A stretch of 18,587 nucleotides of DNA from Thiobacillus sp. UBA6205 (lineage in GTDB: Bacteria > Pseudomonadota > Gammaproteobacteria > Burkholderiales > Thiobacillaceae), in contig DISR01000009.1 of the NCBI GenBank assembly GCA_002421825.1, positions 5,103 to 23,689 on the forward strand, written 5' to 3'. The translations under genes were made by a program, and so were the position numbers. This document shows positions 5,138 to 11,774 of the stretch, piece by piece. How positions within the stretch are numbered: position 1 is the stretch's first letter; every line of letters starts with the position of its first letter. Below the pieces are notes generated by a model. The model was not told the origin of the DNA and searched no databases. It was given only the letters and a program-made list of their open reading frames with translations.

Positions 5138-7480
5138 CTAGCCCTTCAGCTTCGCAAGCGCTGCCGCCATGGCGCCGCCCATGGGCGCCTGCTCGCGGTT
5201 GGGTTTGCCGGGCAACCTGCTCTGGCCGCGCTGTTCGCGCTGCGCACCTTGCGGCTTGCCCGCCTGCCCCGGCACGTCACCCATGCGCATGGTCAGCGCG
5301 ATGCGCTTGCGCTTCTCGTCCACTTCCAGCACTTTGACCTTCACGATCTGGCCGGCCTTGACCACGCTGTGCGGGTCCTTGACGAAGGTGTTGGACAGCG
5401 CGGAGATGTGCACCAGCCCGTCCTGATGCACGCCGATGTCGACGAAGGCGCCGAAGGCGGCGACGTTGGTGACGACGCCTTCCAGCACCATGCCGGGCTT
5501 CAAGTCGGCGAGCGTCTCGACGCCTTCCTTGAAGCTCGCGGTGATGAACTCGGGGCGCGGGTCGCGGCCGGGCTTTTCCAGCTCTTTCAGGATATCGCTG
5601 ACGGTAGGCAGGCCGAACTTGTCGTCGGTATATTTGGCCGGGCTGAGTTTCTTCAGCAAGCTGTCATTGCCGATCACCATTTTCAAATCCTGTTTGATGT
5701 CGGCGAGGATGCGTTCGACCAGCGGATAGGATTCTGGATGCACGGATGAGGCATCGAGCGGGTTGTCGCCGTCCATGATGCGCAGGAAGCCCGCCGCCTG
5801 TTCGAAGGTCTTCTCGCCCAGGCGCGGCACGTCCATGAGCTGGGCGCGGCTGGCGAATTTGCCGCGGGCATCGCGGAAGGCGACGATGGACTGGGCCACG
5901 CCGCTTGAGAGGCCGGAGACGCGCGCCAGCAGCGGCGCCGAGGCGGTGTTGACGTCGACGCCCACGGCGTTGACGCAGTCTTCGACCACGGCATCGAGCG
6001 ATTTCGCCAGTTGGAACTGGCTGACGTCGTGCTGGTACTGGCCGACGCCTATGGACTTGGGATCGATCTTGACCAGTTCGGCGAGCGGGTCCTGCAGGCG
6101 ACGCGCGATGGACACCGCGCCTCTGAGCGAGACGTCGAGCTCGGGCAGTTCCTGCGAGGCGAACTCGGACGCTGAATACACCGAGGCGCCCGCCTCGGAT
6201 ACCACGATGCTGCTCATGTTGAGTGCCGGGCGCTGTTTGATGAGGTCGCGCGCGAGCTTGTCGGTTTCGCGCGAGGCGGTGCCGTTGCCGATGGCGATCA
6301 GCGTCACGCGATGCTTTTCCGCCAGCATGCCCAGGGTGTGCAACGCGCCGTCCCAGTCGTTACGCGGCTGGTGCGGATAGACGGTGGCGGTATCGACGAC
6401 TTTTCCCGTTTCATCCACCACCGCGACTTTCACGCCGGTGCGGATGCCGGGGTCCAGCCCCATGGTCACGCGCGGGCCGGCCGGCGCGGCCAATAACAAA
6501 TCTTTCAGGTTGCGCGCGAAGACGTTGATGGCCTCGGTTTCGGCGCGGGTCCTGAGTGCACCCATGAGTTCGGACTCGAGGTGCATGGAAATCCTGGCGC
6601 GCCAGGCGAAGCGCACGCTGTCCATGAGCCAGCGATCGGCGGGGCGGTGCTGGTCGGCGATGCCGAAGCGGCTGGCGATGCGCAGCTCACAGGCATTGAG
6701 CGGCGCGCCCCAGGTGGGCTTCTCTTCTTCGCTGTCGAGGCGCAGCCACACGTCGAGCATTTCCTCGCGCCGACCGCGGAACACGGCGAGCGCGCGGTGC
6801 GAGGGCACGGTGTTGATGGATTCGACGTAATCGAAATAGTCGGCGTATTTTTCCGCCGCCGCTTCCTTGCCTTCGCGCACTTTCGACTGCACCACGCCGT
6901 GTTCCCGCACGTATTCGCGCAGGGCTTGCAGCAGGCCCGCATCTTCGGCGAAGCGCTCCATCAGAATTTGCCGCGCGCCGTCGAGCGCGGCTTTCGCATC
7001 GGCCACGCCGGGGTTGTCGCCCTGCTCGGTGGCAAAGGGCTCGCGCAGGTATTTGGCCGCCTCGTCTTCCGGGTTCAGCATCGGGTTTTCCAGCAGCGCA
7101 TCGGCCAGCGGCGCCAGCCCCGCTTCCAGCGCGACCTGTGCCTTGGTGCGGCGCTTGGGCTTGTAAGGCATGTACAGGTCTTCGAGCTGGGTCTTGTCCG
7201 GGGCCATCGAAATGGCCTTCAAGAGCTCTGGCGTCATCTTGCCCTGCTCGTTGATGGATTCGACGATGGCTGCCCGGCGGTCTTCCAGCTCGCGCAGGTA
7301 GCGCAGGCGGTCCTCCAGCAGGCGCAGCTGGATGTCGTCGAGGCCGCCCGTCGCCTCCTTGCGGTAGCGCGCGATGAAGGGCACGGTCGCGCCCTCGTCC
7401 AGAAGTTCGACGGCGGCGGCGATCTGCGCGGGCTTGGCCGCGAGCTCGGCGGCAAGGCGTTGTTCGATGGTGGGAAGCAT
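5138..7480 (-). CDS. tex: Tex, RNA-binding transcription accessory protein
   Basis: The 780-residue protein has the full Tex/Spt6-core order: an N-terminal helical region with the family signature ATVPFIARYRKEATGGLDD (31-49) and DLYMPYKPKRRTKAQ (101-115); a YqgF/RNase H-like domain starting GLDPGIRTGVKVAVVD (341-356) and including IGNGTASRETD (397-407); the helix-hairpin-helix region with DVNTASAPLLARVSGL (509-524) and VPRLGEKTFEQAAGFLRI (551-568); and an S1 RNA-binding domain at about 659-732 (GVVTNVAAFGAFVDIG, DGLVHISALS). A Gln/Gly/Arg-rich linker and MAAALAKLKG close it, as is common. Tex binds nucleic acids in the cytoplasm and influences transcription; the YqgF domain is generally regarded as catalytically inactive. 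The gene stands alone, with its own terminator and candidate promoter. Confidence 0.98.
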   Translation of the reverse strand: MLPTIEQRLAAELAAKPAQIAAAVELLDEGATVPFIARYRKEATGGLDDIQLRLLEDRLRYLRELEDRRAAIVESINEQGKMTPELLKAISMAPDKTQLEDLYMPYKPKRRTKAQVALEAGLAPLADALLENPMLNPEDEAAKYLREPFATEQGDNPGVADAKAALDGARQILMERFAEDAGLLQALREYVREHGVVQSKVREGKEAAAEKYADYFDYVESINTVPSHRALAVFRGRREEMLDVWLRLDSEEEKPTWGAPLNACELRIASRFGIADQHRPADRWLMDSVRFAWRARISMHLESELMGALRTRAETEAINVFARNLKDLLLAAPAGPRVTMGLDPGIRTGVKVAVVDETGKVVDTATVYPHQPRNDWDGALHTLGMLAEKHRVTLIAIGNGTASRETDKLARDLIKQRPALNMSSIVVSEAGASVYSASEFASQELPELDVSLRGAVSIARRLQDPLAELVKIDPKSIGVGQYQHDVSQFQLAKSLDAVVEDCVNAVGVDVNTASAPLLARVSGLSSGVAQSIVAFRDARGKFASRAQLMDVPRLGEKTFEQAAGFLRIMDGDNPLDASSVHPESYPLVERILADIKQDLKMVIGNDSLLKKLSPAKYTDDKFGLPTVSDILKELEKPGRDPRPEFITASFKEGVETLADLKPGMVLEGVVTNVAAFGAFVDIGVHQDGLVHISALSNTFVKDPHSVVKAGQIVKVKVLEVDEKRKRIALTMRMGDVPGQAGKPQGAQREQRGQSRLPGKPNREQAPMGGAMAAALAKLKG

Positions 7481-7500
7481 GCTTGAGACCTGCGAAAGAA

Positions 7501-7522
7501 CGGCCTCCGCAAAACGAGGCCG
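7501..7522 (-). promoter_or_regulatory. Leader hairpin upstream of tex
   Basis: CGGCCTC (7501-7507) pairs with GAGGCCG (7516-7522) around an eight-base loop. On the - strand transcript it would lie 20 bases before the tex ATG, at or next to the predicted transcription start. It is followed by a U/C-rich segment, so an attenuator is an alternative to a stabilising stem. Confidence 0.45.
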
Positions 7523-7527
7523 ATGCG

Positions 7528-7557
7528 TTTATCGATTCCGGATGCGTATTATGCCAA
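7528..7557 (-). promoter_or_regulatory. Candidate tex promoter
   Basis: On the - strand, TTGGCA (7557-7552, five of six bases of the -35 consensus) and GATAAA (7533-7528, four of six of the -10) are 18 bases apart. CATAAT (7553-7548) is an alternative -10. The segment is AT-richer than its surroundings. Confidence 0.4.
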
Positions 7558-7599
7558 GGAATCGCCGCTGCGAGCCGCAATGAAATCTCCTTGCCGCGC

Positions 7600-7862
7600 C
7601 TATTTCCTCGTGTCGTTCCCGAGGAGCGAGGCCGGGCACTTCTTCGGCGGCATGGCGCCGTCCGAACTCGCCGAGCCCGTGAATCCCTGCGGGGCCACGC
7701 CCTGTTCACGGATGGATTCCACCCTCCCCGCGGCCGAGGCCTTGAGCGCCTTGTCGTCGCCAACGCGGCCACAGCCTTCGTTGCTGCGCTTGAAGGAATC
7801 GATGTTGGGCAGGGCGATGAAAAGCTCGCGCTCGTTGCGCTGACCGAGGCCCGGACCGGGCC
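7600..7862 (-). pseudogene. Probable 5'-truncated or frameshifted gene remnant
   Basis: Between tex and the DUF4126 gene, one - strand frame reads as convincing protein for about 85 codons to a TAG at 7602-7600. It runs from near GLGQRNERELFIALPNID, through SFKRSNEGCGRVGDD, to KKCPASLLGNDTRK. In the last 77 codons I count 66 ending in G or C, about 86 percent, typical of real genes here and much better than the opposite frames. No usable start codon precedes the convincing part: upstream in frame the ORF runs antisense into the DUF4126 gene. A different frame from an ATG near 7939 reads MLPGSDRQISKFAALEIVGIPLQ and could be the missing 5' part if a frameshift lies near 7850-7870. I do not recognise the family. 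A chance ORF remains possible. Confidence 0.4.
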
Positions 7863-7943
7863 GGGCGATTGAAGCGGGATGCCAACGATTTCCAGGGCGG
7901 CAAACTTGCTGATCTGGCGGTCCGATCCCGGTAACATGGCGCC

Positions 7944-8543
7944 ATGGACCCTGCCCTGATCGCCCAGGCCGCCGTTGCCGCCGCTGTCGCGTGGGGCAGC
8001 GGCCTGCGTCTTTATCTGGTGTTGTTCGTGCTTGGCATGCTTGGCCGCCATGCCGGCTTCGAACTCCCGGACACACTGGCATGGTTGTCGCACCCGCTGA
8101 GCCTGGGCTTGACCGGGCTCTTGAGCCTGACCGAGTTCTTCGCCGACAAGATTCCCTGGCTGGACAGCGTGTGGGACGCGCTGCACGGCTTCCTGCGCAT
8201 TCCCGCCGGTGCGGCGCTGGCGGTGGCGCTGTTTCCGGAACTGGGCGACGGCGGCATGGCGGCGCTGGTCGCGCTGCTGGGCGGCGGCGTGACGGCAAGC
8301 GCTCAACTCACCAAGACTGGCAGCCGCGCCGTCATCAACACCTCACCCGAGCCGTTCAGCAATGTCGCCGCTTCGGTCGCCGAAGAAGGCCTGTTCGCCG
8401 CCGGCCTGTGGACGGCCTTCAATCACCCACTGGTGTTCCTGGCCTTGCTGGCCGTGTTCGTCGCGGTCTCGCTGGCGCTGGCCTGGTTCTTCGTGCGTGC
8501 GATCCGCCGCATGTTCGCGGCATACCGGCGACCCGTCGCCTAG
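7944..8543 (+). CDS. DUF4126 family membrane protein
   Basis: The 199-residue product is hydrophobic with about five predicted membrane segments (roughly 5-33, 51-65, 84-98, 104-120 and 160-186). It shows the DUF4126 hallmarks: the opening MDPALIAQAAVAAAVAWGSG with RLYLVLF, the EFFADKIPWLDSVWD motif (64-78), and TSPEPFSNV (133-141) before the last helices. It ends in a basic cytoplasmic tail. The role of the family is unknown; membrane location is secure. The ATG at 7944 is chosen because of the MDPAL start; an out-of-frame ATG sits six bases earlier, and no strong ribosome binding site is visible. Its stop codon overlaps the stop codon of the convergent regulator gene within the palindrome CTAG (8540-8543). 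Confidence 0.9.
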   Translation: MDPALIAQAAVAAAVAWGSGLRLYLVLFVLGMLGRHAGFELPDTLAWLSHPLSLGLTGLLSLTEFFADKIPWLDSVWDALHGFLRIPAGAALAVALFPELGDGGMAALVALLGGGVTASAQLTKTGSRAVINTSPEPFSNVAASVAEEGLFAAGLWTAFNHPLVFLALLAVFVAVSLALAWFFVRAIRRMFAAYRRPVA

Positions 8544-8794
8544 CTGCTTTTCTGCGCCGGTTTGCGGCCTGCGGCCGGCGGTGGAACGTAGCCCGCAATG
8601 CGGCAAAGGAAACCCTCGATGGCCTTGCCCTTGTTGAAGCGGGTCACGCTGCAGTGGGAGATTTCTCCCCTTTCCGACAGGTCGCTCAGCGAGCCTCGCA
8701 CCTTGGCGAGCGGAATGCCGGTTTCCGCGGCGATCTCCGAGTCCAGCAACTGGCCGTGCTTTTTCAGGCATTGGAGGATGGTGGTGGTATGCAT
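8540..8794 (-). CDS. Small winged-helix DNA-binding protein (ArsR/FaeA-like)
   Basis: I start at ATG 8794 (MHTTTIL), preceded by GAGGAAATCGAG, which gives a good ribosome binding site with about 7-base spacing; the frame also opens at GTG 8830 but without a site. The 84-residue product is essentially one winged helix: helix 1 TTTILQCLKKHG, helix-turn-helix DSEIAAETGIPLAKVRGSLSDLSERG (19-43), then a wing ISHCSVTRFNKGKAIEGFLCRIAGYV. The tail is Pro/Lys-rich. It most likely binds DNA as a transcription regulator; targets are unknown. Two Cys (48 and 64) are spaced too far for an obvious metal site. The leader is long (about 110 bases from the candidate promoter) and contains a hairpin. Confidence 0.75.
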   Translation of the reverse strand: MHTTTILQCLKKHGQLLDSEIAAETGIPLAKVRGSLSDLSERGEISHCSVTRFNKGKAIEGFLCRIAGYVPPPAAGRKPAQKSS

Positions 8795-8874
8795 CTCGAT
8801 TTCCTCACGGAAGATGAAGGGAGAGTCCACGCCGACGACACCTGCATATCGCCCACATGAAGGCCAAGAAGAAC

Positions 8875-8900
8875 AAGGCCGCCCGAAAAGAGGCGACCTT
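8875..8900 (-). promoter_or_regulatory. Leader hairpin of the winged-helix gene
   Basis: The arms 8875-8883 and 8892-8900 pair over nine positions around an eight-base loop. On the - strand RNA all nine pair, one as G-U; on the + strand one position mismatches (C-A), which suggests selection on the - strand RNA. It sits a few bases after the predicted transcription start. Confidence 0.45.
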
Positions 8901-8913
8901 ATTTAAGTTATTG

Positions 8914-8919
8914 ATTATA
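8914..8919 (-). promoter_or_regulatory. Candidate -10 element of the winged-helix gene
   Basis: The - strand reads a perfect TATAAT within an AT-rich island (8899-8935) in an otherwise very GC-rich region. No good -35 hexamer is found at the right distance. A regulator could compensate. Confidence 0.4.
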
Positions 8920-8935
8920 CACGTTTATCGATATT

Positions 8936-9238
8936 GCGCCCAGCCCGGCGCAAATCGGCCGTGCAGGCCCGCCGCTGCGGGTTTAGGCTTGCGCCGGCCT
9001 GTTGCCGATTGCAGGCAATCCGTGGCCCTCATCCGCACGCCTGGCGGCCGCTGCGGGCCTGCGGAGGATGCAGCCGGGCGGCAAGGCGAGGCTCTTCTGC
9101 CCCGTGCATGCGGCCCGCGCTGCGCGGCCTGCCCGGCGCCATCCCGCGCGACAGCGTGCTGATACCGAAGCGGAACTGCCGCTGATCGAGTGAAAGGCGG
9201 CTCGCCTAATCAGGCTCGATTGGTTAAACTGCCCCGCC
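8936..9238. other. Gene-free GC-rich stretch with inverted repeats
   Basis: The whole gap between the winged-helix start (8794) and psd (9289) holds no convincing gene: the open frames are Arg/Ala/Pro-rich in all phases and lack ribosome binding sites. Visible structure: GCAGGCCCGC (8963-8972) is the exact reverse complement of GCGGGCCTGC (9053-9062), about 80 bases apart, and GATTGCAGGCAATC (9007-9020) is a 14-base interrupted palindrome. CCGCTGCGGG occurs twice (8972 and 9049 regions). A decayed gene or a structured RNA are both possible. Confidence 0.4.
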
Positions 9239-9256
9239 CGGGGAGGCCCCTCCCCG
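9239..9256 (+). promoter_or_regulatory. GC-rich palindrome in psd leader
   Basis: CGGGGAGGCCCCTCCCCG is a perfect 18-base palindrome ending 32 bases before the psd ATG. As RNA it would form a very stable seven-base-pair stem with a four-base loop. The psd ribosome binding site itself is weak (CAGG close to the ATG), so this stem may affect translation. Confidence 0.45.
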
Positions 9257-9288
9257 CCCACCCCTCGCCGCCAAGCGAAAGATCAGGT

Positions 9289-10179
9289 ATGAAAGACCGT
9301 TTGTTCGTGCTGTTGCAGTATCCGCTGCCGCACCACTTCCTGTCCCGCCTCGTGATGCTGCTGACCCGGCTGCGCATGGGCCCGGTGACGCGCTGGATGA
9401 TTTCGTTCTTCGTGCGCCGCTACCGCGTCGATCTTGACGAGGCTGCCGAGACCTCGCTTTCGGCCTACCCCAGCTTCAACAGCTTTTTCACGCGCGCGCT
9501 CAAGCCCGGCGCACGGCCAATCGCAGCCGGAGAACGCGAGATTGCCTGTCCAGTGGACGGCGCGGTGAGCCAGGCCGGCGCCATCGAGAAGGATCGGCTC
9601 TATCAGGCCAAGGGCCACGACTACACGCTGGAGGCCCTGCTGGGCGGCGACGCAGCATTGGCGCAGGAATTTGCCAACGGCAGTTTCGCCACGATTTACC
9701 TGTCGCCGCGCGACTACCACCGCATCCACATGCCAGACGCCGGACGCCTGCGCCGCATGCTGTACGTGCCTGGGCGGCTGTTCAGCGTGAACACCGTCAC
9801 CGTGCGCCAAGTGCCGAGGCTGTTCGCGCGCAACGAACGCATGGTCTGCGTATTCGACACGACGCACGGTCCCATGGCCGTGATCCTGGTCGGCGCGCTG
9901 TTTGTCGGCAGCATGGAAACGGCATGGGGCGGGCCGCCGGCATGGGTCAATCTGCACGAACTGCATAAGCCGCATCGCCATGCCGGGGCGAAGTACGCGG
10001 ACTATTCGCTCGATGCCGAGCCGGTCACGCTCGCGCGCGGCGGGGAGATGGGCCGTTTTAACATGGGCTCTACGGTAATCCTGCTGTTTGCCGAAAACGC
10101 CATGAAGCTCGAAGCGGCAATGCGCGAAGGCGTGCCGGTCAGGGTTGGCCAGCGCCTGGGGGAATGGAGCGCGGCCTGA
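9289..10179 (+). CDS. psd: Phosphatidylserine decarboxylase proenzyme
   Basis: The enzyme converts phosphatidylserine to phosphatidylethanolamine at the inner membrane, using a pyruvoyl group made by self-cleavage. I start at ATG 9289 (MKDRLFVLLQYPLP), giving 296 residues, normal for the family; the frame is open further upstream but that part looks noncoding. Family motifs are plain: SFNSFFTRALKPGARP (62-77), CPVDGAVSQAG with Asp90, YLSPRDYHRIHMP with His147, LFSVNTVTVRQVP (164-176), and the cleavage site at Gly260-Ser261 within FNMGSTVI. Asp90, His147 and Ser261 match the known Asp-His-Ser self-processing triad. Cleavage would give a beta chain of 260 and an alpha chain of 36 residues. The usual LGST is MGST here, a mild substitution. 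The gene converges on the cytochrome gene with a 17-base gap. Confidence 0.97.
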   Translation: MKDRLFVLLQYPLPHHFLSRLVMLLTRLRMGPVTRWMISFFVRRYRVDLDEAAETSLSAYPSFNSFFTRALKPGARPIAAGEREIACPVDGAVSQAGAIEKDRLYQAKGHDYTLEALLGGDAALAQEFANGSFATIYLSPRDYHRIHMPDAGRLRRMLYVPGRLFSVNTVTVRQVPRLFARNERMVCVFDTTHGPMAVILVGALFVGSMETAWGGPPAWVNLHELHKPHRHAGAKYADYSLDAEPVTLARGGEMGRFNMGSTVILLFAENAMKLEAAMREGVPVRVGQRLGEWSAA

Positions 10180-10196
10180 CCTGATCGCGCCTGCGC

Positions 10197-10613
10197 CTAC
10201 TCGCCGATGTAGCCGGCGAGCGCTTCGATGCTGGCGTCGTCAAGGCCCCTGGCGGCCTTCGCCATGACGGCGGTATTAGGGCCAAGCGCCTTGCCGGCGC
10301 GGTAATCCGCCAGGCGGGCGGCGACGTCCGCGCGGCTCAGCCCGGACAGCTTCGGATTGCCGGCCGTCCCCTGGCCGCTGTCGCCATGGCAGCCGACGCA
10401 CTTGGCGACATAGGTGTCGTAGCCGCTTTTCCGCGAGGTAATGTCGGTGCCAGGCACCAGGTCCGCGGTCACCTGCTCATGCGCCTGCTGCTCCATGGCG
10501 GCGATATCGGCCACCGGAATATCCGGTGCGTCGGTCTTGGCGACTTCCTCCTTGCCGCAGGCGGCAAGCGCAAGGGATGCGGAAAACATGACGAATAAGG
10601 CGTGTTTGTTCAT
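10197..10613 (-). CDS. Lipoprotein class I cytochrome c
   Basis: I start at ATG 10613 (MNKHALFVMF), because the signal peptide follows at once; the longer frame upstream is Cys/Arg-rich noise. The 138-residue product has lipobox LAAC with Cys at residue 19, so the cytochrome is anchored to the outer face of a membrane. A flexible acidic linker (EEVAKTDAPDIPVAD) leads to one heme-binding site, CVGCH (72-76), followed by GDSGQGTAGNPKL. The distal ligand is probably Met117 in NTAVMAKAARGLDDASIEALAGYI, the usual ending of small class I cytochromes. It carries single electrons in the periplasm, to or from partners that cannot be named here. It is divergent from the CopD-like gene, with 233 bases between. 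Confidence 0.93.
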   Translation of the reverse strand: MNKHALFVMFSASLALAACGKEEVAKTDAPDIPVADIAAMEQQAHEQVTADLVPGTDITSRKSGYDTYVAKCVGCHGDSGQGTAGNPKLSGLSRADVAARLADYRAGKALGPNTAVMAKAARGLDDASIEALAGYIGE

Positions 10614-10782
10614 CTTGTCGGTTGTCGATATTGGGCATGAATCTTTTGGGTGCGCGTCGCGCCGCAGGAATTCTGCCGAGCGCGCCGGACAACTGCAACA
10701 AAATTTCATTTTTTCATTCATGTATGGCACCGGGGCATGACTGTTGCGGCCAACCCTTTCGTCATGCACCATTGATTCAGGC

Positions 10783-10796
10783 GATTGTTTACAATC
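10783..10796. promoter_or_regulatory. 14-base palindrome GATTGTTTACAATC in the divergent region
   Basis: The six-base arms GATTGT and ACAATC flank TT, 50 bases before the CopD-like gene's ATG. Size and place suit a regulator site. It includes TACAAT, a possible -10 for that gene, so a bound protein would block it. The same GATTG-N4-CAATC frame occurs at 9007-9020. Confidence 0.35.
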
Positions 10797-10846
10797 CTGC
10801 AATCCGGACGATCACGGCCGTCAACCCCAACAATCAAGGAGCCACC

Positions 10847-11296
10847 ATGACCCTGTCCCTGTTCCTGCATGTATTGAGCGTCGTCGTCTGGGTAGGCGGC
10901 ATGTTCTTCGCCTACATGACCCTGCGTCCCGTTGCCGCCAGCGTGCTCGAACCGCCGCAGCGCCTGACGCTGTGGGCCGGCGTGTTCGACAGGTTCTTTC
11001 CCTGGGTGTGGATTTCAGTCCTGCTCATCCTGGCAAGCGGCCTGTACATGCTCCACCTGATGGGCGCCGGCGCGCCAAAATATGCGTATCTCATGCTCAT
11101 CCTCGGTGTGGCCATGATAGTGATCTTCGGCCAGGTGTTCTTCTCGCCCTACAAGAAGCTCAAGCGTGCCGTCGCCGCACAGGACTGGCCGGCGGGCGGC
11201 GCAGCACTGGCGCAGATCCGCAGGCTCATCGGCATCAACCTAATCATCGGGCTGGTGACCATTGCGGTGGTGTTCGCAGGACGCGCCCTGCCGTAA
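10847..11296 (+). CDS. CopD-like four-helix membrane protein
   Basis: The ATG at 10847 has a strong ribosome binding site AAGGAG (10836-10841). The 149-residue product has four membrane helices at about 3-24, 53-72, 79-99 and 127-146. It matches the short CopD-like family: HVLSVVVWVGGMFFAYMTLRP at the start (His8), FFPWVWISVLLILASGLYMLH (His70), and FSPYKKLKRAVAAQDWPAGG before the last helix. Members have been linked to copper uptake or to heme-containing membrane proteins; the exact role is not established for this branch. Conserved His8 and His70 in membrane helices could bind heme or copper. It lies 89 bases ahead of a cytochrome c gene on the same strand and next to another on the opposite strand, so a link to respiratory electron transfer is a fair inference. 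Confidence 0.85.
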   Translation: MTLSLFLHVLSVVVWVGGMFFAYMTLRPVAASVLEPPQRLTLWAGVFDRFFPWVWISVLLILASGLYMLHLMGAGAPKYAYLMLILGVAMIVIFGQVFFSPYKKLKRAVAAQDWPAGGAALAQIRRLIGINLIIGLVTIAVVFAGRALP

Positions 11297-11385
11297 CAGG
11301 CCTGAACCCTTCATCGACAGGTTCGCGTGCGGAAGCCGCAGCCCACGCTGATCGCGCCGCAACTGCGACTAACCGGACAAACGCC

Positions 11386-11754
11386 ATGCATAACGCCAAG
11401 GTTTCCATAACCGCACTGTTTTTGGTGCTGGCGCTGCCGGCCTGGCCGGCAAAACTGGTCGATGCCCCGCCCCCGCCCCCGATGCCGGAAGGGCTGGCCG
11501 AAGAGGATGTGAGGCCCGCTGTGGCGCCCGCAGGCACGCGCATGGGCCTTGGCAAGACCCTCTACCGGGCCCATTGCCTGTCCTGCCACGAGAGCGTGGC
11601 GGGGATGGGCGCGCGTCGCGGCATTCGGTCGCTGGAAGACTTGCGCGCCGAGGTGAGCCGGCGTGCGGCCGATGCGAAGCTGCAATGGAGTGCCGTAGAC
11701 CTTGAAGCAGTCGCAAGCCACCTTAACGACACGCACTACCACTTTACGCCCTGA
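11386..11754 (+). CDS. Periplasmic c-type cytochrome
   Basis: The 122-residue product has a cleavable signal peptide (MHNAKVSITALFLVLALPAW, cut near residue 22), a Pro-rich segment DAPPPPPMPEG, and one heme site CLSCH (64-68) preceded by LGKTLYRAH. The C-terminal half, RSLEDLRAEVSRRAADAKLQWSAVDLEAVASHLNDTHYHF, is characteristic of a group of small cytochromes in betaproteobacteria that end in Tyr/His-Tyr-His-Phe. The sixth heme ligand is unclear: Met74 is close to the heme site, and no Met lies in the usual distal position, so a His (such as His112 or His117) may serve. It probably transfers electrons in the periplasm. It follows the CopD-like gene by 89 bases on the same strand. The ATG is chosen because the signal peptide starts there; its ribosome binding site is weak. 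Confidence 0.85.
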   Translation: MHNAKVSITALFLVLALPAWPAKLVDAPPPPPMPEGLAEEDVRPAVAPAGTRMGLGKTLYRAHCLSCHESVAGMGARRGIRSLEDLRAEVSRRAADAKLQWSAVDLEAVASHLNDTHYHFTP

Positions 11755-11774
11755 TCGGGCCCGGTGCCTCTTGT

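Noticed and set aside
7523..7843. + strand ORF in the tex/DUF4126 gap
   Set aside because: Ser/Arg/Pro-rich with lower third-position GC than the opposing - frame; it looks like the antisense of the remnant.
6687..8306. 539-codon open frame on - across tex and DUF4126
   Set aside because: Arg/Ala/Pro-rich composition and overlap with two well-supported genes show it is an out-of-frame artefact.
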